64,000 bases of DNA from NCBI GenBank assembly GCA_039679945.1, contig JBDKTY010000130.1:1-64000 (forward strand), in the 5' to 3' direction. The notes beneath the pieces are model-generated. The model was given only the letters and a program-made list of their open reading frames with translations. It made no database searches and had not been told where the DNA came from. Shown piece after piece: positions 32,676 through 42,277 of this stretch. The position numbers and the translations under genes were made by a program. The number at the start of each line of letters is the position of its first letter. Position 1 is the first letter of the stretch. The DNA comes from SbD1 sp039679945. Its GTDB lineage: Bacteria > Desulfobacterota > Syntrophobacteria > Syntrophobacterales > Syntrophobacteraceae.

Positions 32676-35366
32676 TTGATCATTGAAAAATTCAGCTCGA
32701 AAGCGCAGGACGCCATTGAGAGAGCTTGCCGGCTGGCGGTAAAGAAAGAACACCGGTGGGTTACACCGTGGCATCTGGTCTATGGTTTGATGGAGCAGGA
32801 AGGCAGCCCCGCGCAACGCTACCTGGAACAGGCGGGCGGCAATATGGAGGTGCTGGGCACAAAACTCAACAGCCAACTCCTTACGCAACCGAAAGCTCAT
32901 CTGGAGAGCCAGCAAACCCCTATAAACCGGGAACTCGAAAAGGTATTCATCTGCGCCCAGGAGGCCGCGACAAGCCTCGGGGAAAAATACATCGGGATCA
33001 ATCACGTCCTTTTGGGAATGCTTGAATCGCAGGATCTTCTGGCCCTGTTTTCCGATTGCGGGATCGATAAGGACGGGTTCGTGTCCGTTCTCAAGCAGGT
33101 CCCAAAGGGCAAGTTCAAGGCCGAAAGCGCCCCAGGCGAGTTCGAATATCTCGCAAAGTACACCAGGGATTTGACTGAAAAGGCGCGCAACGCTGAACTG
33201 GACCCTGTCATCGGCCGTGACGACGAAATCCGTCAGGCCATACAAATCCTGAGCAGGAGACTCAAGAACAATCCCATCGTAATCGGGGAACCGGGTGTAG
33301 GGAAAACAGCCATTGTGGAGGGACTTGCCCAACGGATTGTGCAGGGGCAGGTGCCGGAAGACCTGAAGTACTGCTCGGTGCTTGCACTGGACCTGGGACA
33401 ACTGATCGCGGGGGCGAAATACAGGGGGGAGTTCGAGGAAAGATTCAAGCGGGTGCTTGAAGAGATTACCAGCGCGGGCAACATAATCACATTCATCGAT
33501 GAAATTCATACTCTCGTCGGCGCCGGATCATCGGAAGGCGCCATGGATGCCTCGAACCTCATCAAACCAGCCCTGTCACGGGGAGAGCTTCGCTGCATCG
33601 GGGCCACGACGATCGAAGAATACCGCAAGCATATAGAAAAGGATGCCGCGCTGATGCGCCGCTTCCAGACGATTCTCGTCGAAGAGCCCTCCATCCAGAA
33701 CACTCTTTCTATTTTGCGCGGCATAAAAGAAAAATACGAAGCCCATCACGGCGTCAGGATAGCTGATTCGGCTCTCGCCGCCGCCGCCAGTCTTTCTTCC
33801 CGCTATATCACGGACCGATTCCTCCCTGACAAGGCAATTGATCTCATCGATCAAGCCGCCGCCACCGCCCGGATCGCTCTGAGTTCAAAGCCCGAGGCGA
33901 TCGACAGGATCGACCGCGAGATCGTGCAGAGGGAAATCGAACTTCGCGCGATCAAAGACGAGACGGGCAAACAGGCCGAGGAGCGCGTCAAGACCCTCAT
34001 GAGCGAGTTGGCCGAGTTGAAGGAACAGAGCGAGGGCCTTACAACAAAGTGGGAGCGTGAGAAAAAGGCCCACACGGAGATTCAGGAGGCGAAAAAGAGG
34101 CTCGAGGAATCAAAGCGGGAAATGGAGCAAAAAGTGCGGGAGGAGGATTTCTCGCGGGTCGCCGAACTGCAGTATAAAATCATCCCCGCCGCGGAGAAGG
34201 TCCTCGCGGACTTTGGCGACATGGAGACCTCGGAAGATGGATCTCACCAGGTTGTGGATGAAACGGACATCGCCGAAACCGTCTCGCGCTGGACCGGCAT
34301 CCCCGTTGCCAAGATGATGGGTTCTGAAAGAGAGAAACTGCTTGGCCTGGAAGAACAGCTTCGAAAACGCGTGGTTGGCCAGGACGAGGCGCTCACGACC
34401 GTATCCAAGGCCGTCCGACGCGCGCGGGCGGGAGTCCAGGACCCCAATCGCCCGATTGCTTCCTTTCTCATGCTCGGACCGACTGGAGTCGGCAAAACCG
34501 AGTTGGCGAAAACCCTTGCGCAGTTCATGTTCGATGACGATCGCAACCTGATTCGAATCGATATGAGTGAGTTCATGGAGAAGCATTCCGTGGCACGTCT
34601 CACGGGGGCGCCTCCGGGGTATGTCGGCTACGAAGAGGGCGGAGTTCTGACCAATAAGGTCCGACGAAAACCTTATAGTGTCATTCTGCTCGATGAGGTC
34701 GAAAAGGCCCATCAGGATGTATTCAATCTTTTCCTCCAGGTCCTGGACGATGGACGATTGACGGACGGCCAGGGAAACACCGTTAATTTCACCAACACCA
34801 TCATTCTCATGACTTCCAACCTGGGAGCGGAACGGATTGAACCGGTCGAGACAGAGGAAGAAAGGCTGCGGATGAACCACGCAATCATGGATGCGGTGCG
34901 TTCCCACTTCCGCCCTGAATTTCTCAATCGCCTCGATGACATACTGATTTTCAACCAGCTCACGGCGGAAGCGATGATACCCATTGTCGAGATTCAACTC
35001 AAAAGACTGCAGAGCCTGGTTACCGACCGAGATATACATCTGGAGGTATCCGACGATGCCAAGATTCTGCTCGCGGAAGCGGGCTTCAACCCGGTCTACG
35101 GCGCCAGACCGCTGAAGAGGGTGATACAGACGAAGGTGCAGGATCCGCTCGCCGAGGACCTCATCGCGGGCAGGATTCAGGACGGCCGGACCGTTGCGAT
35201 TGGCGTTCGGGACGGCGTATTGGATATCCGGGATGCCGACGATAAGACATCCCCGCAAGCCGCTTTCGTGGAGGAGGCAGAGGTCGGACGGCCGGGTTCC
35301 ACGCCGCCGGAACAGGGAAGGGATACCGGAGATGAGGATTTGATCAGCAAGGGATCACCGTCCTGA
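32676..35366 (+). CDS. clpV: Type VI secretion ATPase ClpV (TssH)
   Basis: The 896-residue Hsp100 ATPase disassembles the contracted TssB/TssC sheath for reuse. It has a Clp_N repeat region (1-150), AAA domain 1 with Walker A GEPGVGKT (204-211), a coiled-coil middle domain, AAA domain 2 with GPTGVGKT (601-608), ARPLKRV near the end and an extra acidic tail of about 45 residues. ClpB of similar size cannot be separated by motifs alone, but the location among tss genes makes ClpV the better call. Translation starts at TTG 32676 behind GAAGGGA. Confidence 0.88.
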   Translation: MIIEKFSSKAQDAIERACRLAVKKEHRWVTPWHLVYGLMEQEGSPAQRYLEQAGGNMEVLGTKLNSQLLTQPKAHLESQQTPINRELEKVFICAQEAATSLGEKYIGINHVLLGMLESQDLLALFSDCGIDKDGFVSVLKQVPKGKFKAESAPGEFEYLAKYTRDLTEKARNAELDPVIGRDDEIRQAIQILSRRLKNNPIVIGEPGVGKTAIVEGLAQRIVQGQVPEDLKYCSVLALDLGQLIAGAKYRGEFEERFKRVLEEITSAGNIITFIDEIHTLVGAGSSEGAMDASNLIKPALSRGELRCIGATTIEEYRKHIEKDAALMRRFQTILVEEPSIQNTLSILRGIKEKYEAHHGVRIADSALAAAASLSSRYITDRFLPDKAIDLIDQAAATARIALSSKPEAIDRIDREIVQREIELRAIKDETGKQAEERVKTLMSELAELKEQSEGLTTKWEREKKAHTEIQEAKKRLEESKREMEQKVREEDFSRVAELQYKIIPAAEKVLADFGDMETSEDGSHQVVDETDIAETVSRWTGIPVAKMMGSEREKLLGLEEQLRKRVVGQDEALTTVSKAVRRARAGVQDPNRPIASFLMLGPTGVGKTELAKTLAQFMFDDDRNLIRIDMSEFMEKHSVARLTGAPPGYVGYEEGGVLTNKVRRKPYSVILLDEVEKAHQDVFNLFLQVLDDGRLTDGQGNTVNFTNTIILMTSNLGAERIEPVETEEERLRMNHAIMDAVRSHFRPEFLNRLDDILIFNQLTAEAMIPIVEIQLKRLQSLVTDRDIHLEVSDDAKILLAEAGFNPVYGARPLKRVIQTKVQDPLAEDLIAGRIQDGRTVAIGVRDGVLDIRDADDKTSPQAAFVEEAEVGRPGSTPPEQGRDTGDEDLISKGSPS

Positions 35367-35522
35367 TGCGCCGGGGGATATTTCGCATGCAGTGTGGGCG
35401 GCTCGTGGTCTTCTCCATATCCGCGCCCAAAATGCTCCCTGTAGACCGATAGATGGGCGGGCGCCCGCGTGGATGTGCCGACGCCCGGTGAATGGAACCA
35501 AGTGGAGGGGGCGGTAAGAAAC

Positions 35523-38500
35523 ATGGACGTTGCCAAGGATGTTCTGGCCAAGCCTGCTGTGACTCGATACTTGAATTGGGAGTTCTGGCCCTATTATCTC
35601 ACCGCCCTCCTGGTGACGGTGCTCCTGCTCCTCCTGTTGTTCCTCGTGCTGCGCCGGCGGTCTCGCTTACTGGCTGGCAAACTCGGCGCATGGAAACACG
35701 TGCCGGGCGGTTTGATGAACAAGGAGGAACAGATACCGCGCTCCAGCCTGCGAAAGGTATGGAAACAGTTCCTCGCCCAGATTCCGCATCAGTTCCGAAT
35801 AGCCATAAAGACTTACCGGCCCTTTATCGTCCTTGGAGAATCCGGGGTCGGCAAGAGCCTTCTCATCGAGAACAATACCGACTGGCGGGGACAGGCCAAT
35901 CGATTCTACCCGAGCTATACTGTCGATCCACTTCTCCAGATCTATCTCGGGTCGAATACGATTGTGATGGAAATCCCCCCGCCGTTGCTCAACAACACGA
36001 CGCGACAGGCCCGCAACGCCCTTCTGACCCTTTGGAAGCCAATCTTCACGGATCGGGAAGCTACCGTCATCGTGGTGCTGAGCGCTCCGTCCCTGATCCA
36101 GGAATTCCCTGAAAATATCCGCAGGACCGCCGAGATGCTGCGAGGAAAAATCAACATCCTCGCGAGCGTGCAAAAGAGGCCTGTTCGCGTGCACCTCGTC
36201 GTCAGCCATATGGACCAGATGGACGGGTATGCGCCCCTCGCGGATTTCCTTGCCACCGCGGACATCCCGCTCGATATCGACCTGGAACCCGAGGCTGTCA
36301 CCGAACGTATCGCGGCCGGCCTCGAGCCTTACGAAAGCATTCTGCCCAAGATTCTCACGAACAAGTCCGCGGATGACTACCTGAATGTTGTGTCATTCTT
36401 CAGGGCCGCACCGGATATGTTCAGGGTCCTTTCTTCGTTCACGAAAATACTCCTGAGCCATGACCCGCTCTCGCCGACTCCGCATGTCGCCCGGGTGTGC
36501 CTGACTTCCAGGTACGGGAAAGATGCACCGGGGGCAAACCCGTTCCTGTGGGAAATGCCCGAGGAGCTGCCTAAAAGGGCCATACCCAACCTGCGCCATC
36601 GCTGGGCGGCCGCAGTCGTTCTGGCCCTTGGACTTGCTTTTTTGGGGGGTTCATACTGGCACGAGCGGACCACCGTGACCCGGGCGGATGAGATCCTGGG
36701 GCGGATCGACATGGCCCCGATCCAGGAATACAATGAATACACGCACGAACTCTTCATGAAGGTCTCCAAGGACACGAAAGAGAACATTTCATTTTTCCTG
36801 CCTCCCCTGTTTTTTCCTGAAGCCGTGGAGAACGTACGGGCACACTTCGTTCGTGGCATTCGCAAGTACTATCTGCTGCCCTGCTGGCTGGGTCTCAAGA
36901 TGAAGGAAGATGTCGCGGAGGGGGCCGTCTACCTCCTCGGGCTGCTTTACGCCACTCACGACAATGACCTGGGAAAGCTTGTGATGGCCCAGCCCGACGA
37001 ATGGCGCAAAGCCCTCAATCTGCCCATTTCCCTTGTCAACGATTATGTGCGAAACAGCGATGGCTATAAGAGTGTGCCGATGGACCTCGACAACATGCCC
37101 ATCGGAAGATCATCGTTGGAGCGGCCGACGGACAACTCCCTGCCGTGGATGCTGTTTTTCAACAAAATCAAGAAGGCCTGCAACGAGCCATCCATAAACA
37201 AAGAGTATCTGCACGCCCTCCAAAAGGAGGCGGATGGTTTTCGCAAAGTTGTGGACAGGATCGCCCGCTACAAACTGACGGACACAATCATCACCTTCCT
37301 GAGGCGTGACACCCCGGTAGGAAGCCAGATCAAGTGGATTCAGAAAAGAGATGTGGTGCTGGAGCAGGAATCCCTGCGGGAATTCTTCTACAAGATCGGC
37401 GAGAAGGACATCGATTATCCCACCGTGAGCGACATCGGACTGGCCCAGTTCATCGAAAGCATGAAGGCCATGACCGCCCTGAACAAGCATGCGGAGACAA
37501 GGGACTACCAATTCAGCTTCGGTGGTGAGAAATTCGTCTTTAATTCCGCGACCTGGGACGATCTGATCCTGCGAAGCCGCCTCACGCTTTTCATGCGTGA
37601 GTTCGTGGCACAGAACAAGCGTACCGACGGAACGCTGTTTTTCGGCAAGTCCAGCTCGATAGGTTATCCCGACCTCGTCATGAACCCGTCGAATGACGGA
37701 CTTCTGTTTTTTGTTGGAAAAGGAAAAGTTGACGGCAAGTTCACCAGGAGCGCTTTCGAAAACCAAGTCAAACCGGTGCTCAACGAACTTCCGGGCCTGC
37801 TGCAATCCCTTCCTGTCGTGGAAGAGGAGAAGAAACGCTTCTCGCACTTCATTCTCAAACAGGCGGAAGCCTATGCGGACCGGTACGTCGCCGCTTACCG
37901 TGCATATTATTCTCAGTTCCGGCTCGCGGCGGACACGCTCGGCGGCCTGAAATACCTGTTGAAGCAGATCCAACTCCCCTCTTCGCCTCTGCAGGATTTC
38001 CTCGGCGCCATGAAAGAAAACACCGTGCTGGACATGGGCGACAACCCTCTTCTGCGGCAATTCGCCAAGAAGCTCGGCACCTTTGAATTTATTCGGCGTC
38101 TGATGACCGAAAAGGACAGTACCTTCCCCGAGTTCGACAAGTATAAAGCCATGCTCAAACAGATGGATGACGAACTCGAAAGCAATGATCCGTTCGCCGT
38201 CACGAACAAGGCCGACGACGCCAACGAACTTAAGCGGATACTTTCTCCCGTGGGCAGGATCAGTCTCGGCATACAGCGGGGAGAACCCGAATCCTATTCG
38301 AACCTGGTACGGAGGTGGCTCAAGAGCGTCGGTATCGATTCCGAATGGCAGCAGCTTTTTCTCGATCCGGTAGCAATTGCTTTCGCCCTTGGCCGGAATG
38401 ACGTCGAAACCTCCGTCGATAAAATCTGGTCGGACCTCTCCGAAACCTATGTCAAGCCACTCTTCAGCAAGTTTCCATTCAATCGGGAATCTGAAGTGGA

Positions 38501-39113
38501 GATCCCGCCCACTGACCTTGAGCGAATCGCTCATCCGCAGGGAGCCTTCTGGAAAACATTCAAGGACTACCTTGCGCCCGTGTGCTCTGAAAACGCCGGG
38601 TTTTGGACCGAGAGGATATCGCCGCTGGGTGTGTTCCGCATTCCCGACGGTATGCTCAAAAGCGTTAACCAGATGTCGCGACTGGCAACGGTACTGTGGA
38701 ACAGCAAGGGCGCCGCGCAGCCCATCGTGCTCCAGATCAAACCATTGAAGCTGCCGCCCCGCACCGAACACGCCCCGCTCGCGATCCTGTCGTATCTGCG
38801 TTGCGAAAAGTCATCGGTTTTCGCCTTCAACCAGCAACCCGCCTGGCAGAAGATCGAAGTCGAATGGTGGAAGGCACAGACTTCGGCGGTGGGAGTGGAG
38901 TTCGAAGCCTTTCAGGATGCCGGGAAGAGTTACCGTGAAATCACCATTCCCGAGAGGTACTGGAGTTTCTATCTGCTTCTCGGCAAAGCGGCCATCGTGG
39001 AAAAGAGTCTTCTTTTCTGGCGTGTAAGCGGACCTGCTCCACACTCTCAGGAGGTAAGAGTCGGGTTTACAATGCAGTCGGACCCGTGGGCGGTATTCCG
39101 CCTGAACCAATAA
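35523..39113 (+). CDS. tssM: Type VI membrane core protein TssM (IcmF)
   Basis: The 1196-residue inner-membrane protein has two N-terminal helices (WPYYLTALLVTVLLLLLLFL), a cytoplasmic GTPase-like domain with Walker A GESGVGKS (105-112), a third helix around 365-385 (AAAVVLALGLAFLGGSYW) and a long periplasmic region. It forms the trans-envelope channel with TssJ and TssL. Unlike some TssM proteins it retains the nucleotide-binding motif. An in-frame GTG at 35469 exists, but ATG 35523 has GGAGGGGG upstream. The lipoprotein TssJ follows immediately. Confidence 0.93.
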   Translation: MDVAKDVLAKPAVTRYLNWEFWPYYLTALLVTVLLLLLLFLVLRRRSRLLAGKLGAWKHVPGGLMNKEEQIPRSSLRKVWKQFLAQIPHQFRIAIKTYRPFIVLGESGVGKSLLIENNTDWRGQANRFYPSYTVDPLLQIYLGSNTIVMEIPPPLLNNTTRQARNALLTLWKPIFTDREATVIVVLSAPSLIQEFPENIRRTAEMLRGKINILASVQKRPVRVHLVVSHMDQMDGYAPLADFLATADIPLDIDLEPEAVTERIAAGLEPYESILPKILTNKSADDYLNVVSFFRAAPDMFRVLSSFTKILLSHDPLSPTPHVARVCLTSRYGKDAPGANPFLWEMPEELPKRAIPNLRHRWAAAVVLALGLAFLGGSYWHERTTVTRADEILGRIDMAPIQEYNEYTHELFMKVSKDTKENISFFLPPLFFPEAVENVRAHFVRGIRKYYLLPCWLGLKMKEDVAEGAVYLLGLLYATHDNDLGKLVMAQPDEWRKALNLPISLVNDYVRNSDGYKSVPMDLDNMPIGRSSLERPTDNSLPWMLFFNKIKKACNEPSINKEYLHALQKEADGFRKVVDRIARYKLTDTIITFLRRDTPVGSQIKWIQKRDVVLEQESLREFFYKIGEKDIDYPTVSDIGLAQFIESMKAMTALNKHAETRDYQFSFGGEKFVFNSATWDDLILRSRLTLFMREFVAQNKRTDGTLFFGKSSSIGYPDLVMNPSNDGLLFFVGKGKVDGKFTRSAFENQVKPVLNELPGLLQSLPVVEEEKKRFSHFILKQAEAYADRYVAAYRAYYSQFRLAADTLGGLKYLLKQIQLPSSPLQDFLGAMKENTVLDMGDNPLLRQFAKKLGTFEFIRRLMTEKDSTFPEFDKYKAMLKQMDDELESNDPFAVTNKADDANELKRILSPVGRISLGIQRGEPESYSNLVRRWLKSVGIDSEWQQLFLDPVAIAFALGRNDVETSVDKIWSDLSETYVKPLFSKFPFNRESEVEIPPTDLERIAHPQGAFWKTFKDYLAPVCSENAGFWTERISPLGVFRIPDGMLKSVNQMSRLATVLWNSKGAAQPIVLQIKPLKLPPRTEHAPLAILSYLRCEKSSVFAFNQQPAWQKIEVEWWKAQTSAVGVEFEAFQDAGKSYREITIPERYWSFYLLLGKAAIVEKSLLFWRVSGPAPHSQEVRVGFTMQSDPWAVFRLNQ

Positions 39114-39128
39114 GCAACGGGGTAGTCA

Positions 39129-39668
39129 ATGATATGGAATCTATCGGGTAAGGAAGGGACAGCACAGTCCGGCCGCCGTGGAAGCGTGAACGGTTTTGCC
39201 ACCGCGCGGCGAGTCCGGGCTGTTCTGTTGCTTGCGGTCATGGTCTTCTGCTTCGGTTGCGCAAGCAGACGGCCGCCCCCGCCACAGATGAAGCTCTTCG
39301 TGGAGTCGGAACAGGCCATAAATAACGGGCAGCTCTTTTATCTCGTTGTGCGGGCCGTTACCGACAAGCAGTTTCTCACGGAAAGTTATCAGACCGTGGC
39401 GGGCCTGGTCTTTGCCGATCCTCCCGACAAGACGGTCATCAGCTCTCACGTGATTCTTCCCGGCATCACCCAGGAGTTTCAAGTGATTCAACCGGAAGAG
39501 AGCCCCGTGGGTTTTTTCTTTATGCTTACGGAGCCCGGGGATCAGTGGAAGAAGCTTATCGAACAGCCATTGGCCAAAGAATACATGATCAGGATTCACA
39601 AGGGCGGAATCATGGTAACGGCACGAAGAAGCGGCTGGAAGCGAGCCCTGTGGCCTTTCGGATCCTGA
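39129..39668 (+). CDS. tssJ: Type VI outer-membrane lipoprotein TssJ
   Basis: The 179-residue protein has an unusually long N-terminal leader (about 30 residues), then VLLLAVMVFCFGCAS with lipidated Cys44. The mature part follows the TssJ transthyretin-like pattern: MKLFVESEQAINNGQLFYLVVRAV, a FL loop, then strands ending in GGIMVTARR. It anchors TssM to the outer membrane. It lies 15 bp behind tssM. A related lipoprotein is encoded at 53992-54441. The true start may be downstream, but no better ATG exists before the hydrophobic segment. Confidence 0.85.
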   Translation: MIWNLSGKEGTAQSGRRGSVNGFATARRVRAVLLLAVMVFCFGCASRRPPPPQMKLFVESEQAINNGQLFYLVVRAVTDKQFLTESYQTVAGLVFADPPDKTVISSHVILPGITQEFQVIQPEESPVGFFFMLTEPGDQWKKLIEQPLAKEYMIRIHKGGIMVTARRSGWKRALWPFGS

Positions 39669-39694
39669 CGAATTTTTCTGTATGAGCGCACAAG

Positions 39695-41395
39695 ATGCCG
39701 AATCGCCTGGATTTATCGCTTATCGAAAAAGATCTCGTGCGGGAGGCCCGTGAGCCTGCCGGGCCGATGCGATGGCTCCGCGAAAGCTACGAAGCGCCCG
39801 ACGCTTTCTGGCCCGCGTTGCTTTCCTCCAACGGGACCTTCTTTGCATGGCCCTGCAAGAGTCGTTTCGGTGGGAATTACGATTTTTTCCACGACATCTT
39901 CGCCCGCAACCGTCAGAACCCATCACCGGCATTCCGGTGGCATGAGGAAGGGGGGGGGTGGAGAGAACTCGGTTATGCCCAACTCGGAAGGCTGGCGGCT
40001 GGAAAAGCTGCTCTTTGGGCGAGTCTCGGCGCCGTTGCGGGCGGGAAATTGTGCATCGTATCGCAGATCAATGAGCAATTTCTGATTTCTCTGCTTGCGG
40101 CCCTGAAAATAGGCTTGGTGGTTTCCATTCTGCCGCCCCGTGGCGGAGCTTTTCTGAGGAGGCGCATCGACGCCGTGGTTCCGGATTTTATCTGGGCGAG
40201 CGAAGAGCATGCCCCCCTGCTGGCGGAGTACCGGAATATCCTGCTCTCGGAGAGCGCCACCGGGAAAATTGAAGACAACGACGCGCGGTCACACTCCTAT
40301 AGGGGTTCCGAAGCTTTTGCACTCTGTTTTGACCCATCGTCCGCGGAGCCTCATGTTCCCAGGGAACTGAGCGCCGAGTCCGCCTACCTGGGAGCCGTCC
40401 GGGACGGCATGATTGCCTTGGGGCTGAAACCGGGACTGGGCGTGGCCGCGCCAGGGTTTTGCATCATGGAGACCCAGCCCGCGATGCTGCTGGCCTGCCT
40501 GTTGAACGGCGCGACCTATGTCCATCTTACTGAACACGACCTCTCGCGAACGCCCGGGTTGCTCACCGAGCAACCCTTGAAGGCCGTGGGCGTGACAGAG
40601 TTTACTCGGGAAAAGCTTCTGCGGGCAAGAGTGGAAATTGGCAAGAATTGGGATTTCTGGTTCCGTGACCCGGCCGAATCCCAAAATATCGTAGCCTGGA
40701 ACGAATTCGCCGAGGTTATGAAGCTCCACGACGTCTTTTCGGGAAACCAGCGATGGAACGCCTCCCTTGGCGGGTGCATACTCTTCTCGGTGAGGCGCAA
40801 GGGATCGCCGCATCTGAACATTTTGCCGGCGGCTGGAGTTCCATGGCATCTTACCGATCCGGCGGACGAGGGACGCTATTCCTTGTGGAGCCATGGCTGG
40901 TTTTCAGTTCAGGCTCGTGGGGCGGAGAAAGACGGCATCACGGCGGGAGGCATGCTGACCGAGGACCGGAATGAGTGGATATTCGTCCGGCCCGTATTCG
41001 CGGGTCGCGCGGGAAAGTGCTATCCGGCGCGAGAGGTGCTGGAAGCCCTCTCGGGAATTGCCCATGGCTCCTCGTGCTCCCTGGTCGAGGTGCCCGCATC
41101 GCGCTCGGATGGCTCATCGATTTTCGTTCTGCTCGTTTTCGCCGGTGGCGGGCGGGTGAGTGAAGCGTCCATTTGCGAAGGCATCCGTATGAGGATATTC
41201 AGGGAACTTGGGAAGGAATTCCTGCCCGATGCCATACGGGTTATCACGTTGCACCCAAGGCGGCGCGAAGACGGAAGCATCGATCATGAATGGTGTGGAA
41301 AGGAGTACCTGTCCGGAGGACTCACCCGTCGCGAGAGGGGGGAGGTGTACCAACGTATTACGGAGTTAAGGGACTTGATACACCTGTCACGCTAA
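39695..41395 (+). CDS. ANL-superfamily (AMP-binding-like) protein in the type VI cluster
   Basis: The 566-residue protein has the general layout of acyl-adenylate-forming enzymes: an N-terminal substrate-domain start, a VSQINEQFLISLLAALKIG segment, a middle block with GVAAPGFCIMETQPAMLLACLLNGAT, and a small C-terminal lid-like domain (GRAGKCYPAREVLEALSGI, RVITLHPRRREDGSIDHEW). The usual phosphate-binding motif (SGSTGxPKG) is replaced by CFDPSSAEPHVPREL and the YRTGD motif is not recognisable. It is therefore probably a non-catalytic or highly diverged member. It lies between tssJ and tssB with no partner carrier protein; its role in secretion is unknown. Confidence 0.65.
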   Translation: MPNRLDLSLIEKDLVREAREPAGPMRWLRESYEAPDAFWPALLSSNGTFFAWPCKSRFGGNYDFFHDIFARNRQNPSPAFRWHEEGGGWRELGYAQLGRLAAGKAALWASLGAVAGGKLCIVSQINEQFLISLLAALKIGLVVSILPPRGGAFLRRRIDAVVPDFIWASEEHAPLLAEYRNILLSESATGKIEDNDARSHSYRGSEAFALCFDPSSAEPHVPRELSAESAYLGAVRDGMIALGLKPGLGVAAPGFCIMETQPAMLLACLLNGATYVHLTEHDLSRTPGLLTEQPLKAVGVTEFTREKLLRARVEIGKNWDFWFRDPAESQNIVAWNEFAEVMKLHDVFSGNQRWNASLGGCILFSVRRKGSPHLNILPAAGVPWHLTDPADEGRYSLWSHGWFSVQARGAEKDGITAGGMLTEDRNEWIFVRPVFAGRAGKCYPAREVLEALSGIAHGSSCSLVEVPASRSDGSSIFVLLVFAGGGRVSEASICEGIRMRIFRELGKEFLPDAIRVITLHPRRREDGSIDHEWCGKEYLSGGLTRRERGEVYQRITELRDLIHLSR

Positions 41396-41694
41396 GAATC
41401 CGGCCGGTGCCCGGAAGGACCGGCTCCTCTCCAGCGCGGATCGGATGGCTGGTTTGGCATGGTTATTGGAATATCTCTGAAGCTCTTGCGTAAGTGTACC
41501 GATGTAAGGACCTGAAAAGCGTCCAGACGGCGCCATTACGATACGGATTCTTTGCCGCGGGCGGTCCCGATCAGCGCCGCCCTGGATAGTGGAGGCGAAG
41601 ACGGAATGGGTGATGGGGCCTTCGGCAACGGGCTGAGCCAAGTCTGGATTGTTCGGGCTTCTCTATGGCGACCAGACACGAAAGGAGTAGATGC

Positions 41695-42231
41695 ATGGCA
41701 ATCCAGGACGAAATACCAAAATCACGTTTGACGCTGAGGTACAAGACGGAGATTAACGGCCAGCCTGAAGATATTACGCTTCCCCTCAGGTTGGCGATAA
41801 TCGGAGATTATTCAAACGGCAGTTCGGGCGACCGCAAGGTTGACCTGGAAGAAAGACGCTTTCGCAACCTCGACGGCAGAAATACCGATGCCGTGATGAA
41901 AGACATGGGTATCCGCCTGAAATACGCCGTACCCAACAAGATCGATCCCGATCGGGAAGATGATCTCCAGGTGGATATCCCGATTCAGTCCATGAAGGCC
42001 TTTTCTCCGGATCAGGTTGCCAACCACGTCCCCAAACTCAAGGGGATGCTGATGCTCAAACGGCTTTTGGAGGAAGTCGTCTCCAACGTCGACAATCGGA
42101 AGGATTTCAGGAGGCTCTTGGGAGAGTTGTTCACCGACCAGGAAGCATTGGCAAAGATGATTGAAGAACTCAAGGGGTTCGAGAGCTTCAAACTCCCCGC
42201 CGCACCTGGGGCGGAAGAGAAAAAAGCATAA
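41695..42231 (+). CDS. tssB: Type VI sheath small subunit TssB
   Basis: A 178-residue TssB (VipA) protein. The typical opening KSRLTLRYKTEI and LPLRLAIIGDYS are followed by DLEERRFRNLDGRNTDAVMKDM and a C-terminal helix that pairs with TssC (LKGMLMLKRLLEEVVSNVDN). It polymerises with TssC into the contractile sheath around the Hcp tube. ATG 41695 is chosen because AAAGGAG stands 7-8 bases upstream; an in-frame ATG at 41665 lacks one. TssC follows after 46 bp. Confidence 0.96.
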   Translation: MAIQDEIPKSRLTLRYKTEINGQPEDITLPLRLAIIGDYSNGSSGDRKVDLEERRFRNLDGRNTDAVMKDMGIRLKYAVPNKIDPDREDDLQVDIPIQSMKAFSPDQVANHVPKLKGMLMLKRLLEEVVSNVDNRKDFRRLLGELFTDQEALAKMIEELKGFESFKLPAAPGAEEKKA

Positions 42232-42277
42232 ATCCAAGCCTGTCGACCCGGTGCTATTCTAAGGAGGAAAAGCCAAC

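Noticed and set aside
37110..38771. A 553-codon open frame on the minus strand.
   Set aside because: It is antisense to tssM and shows no domain or ribosome-binding site.
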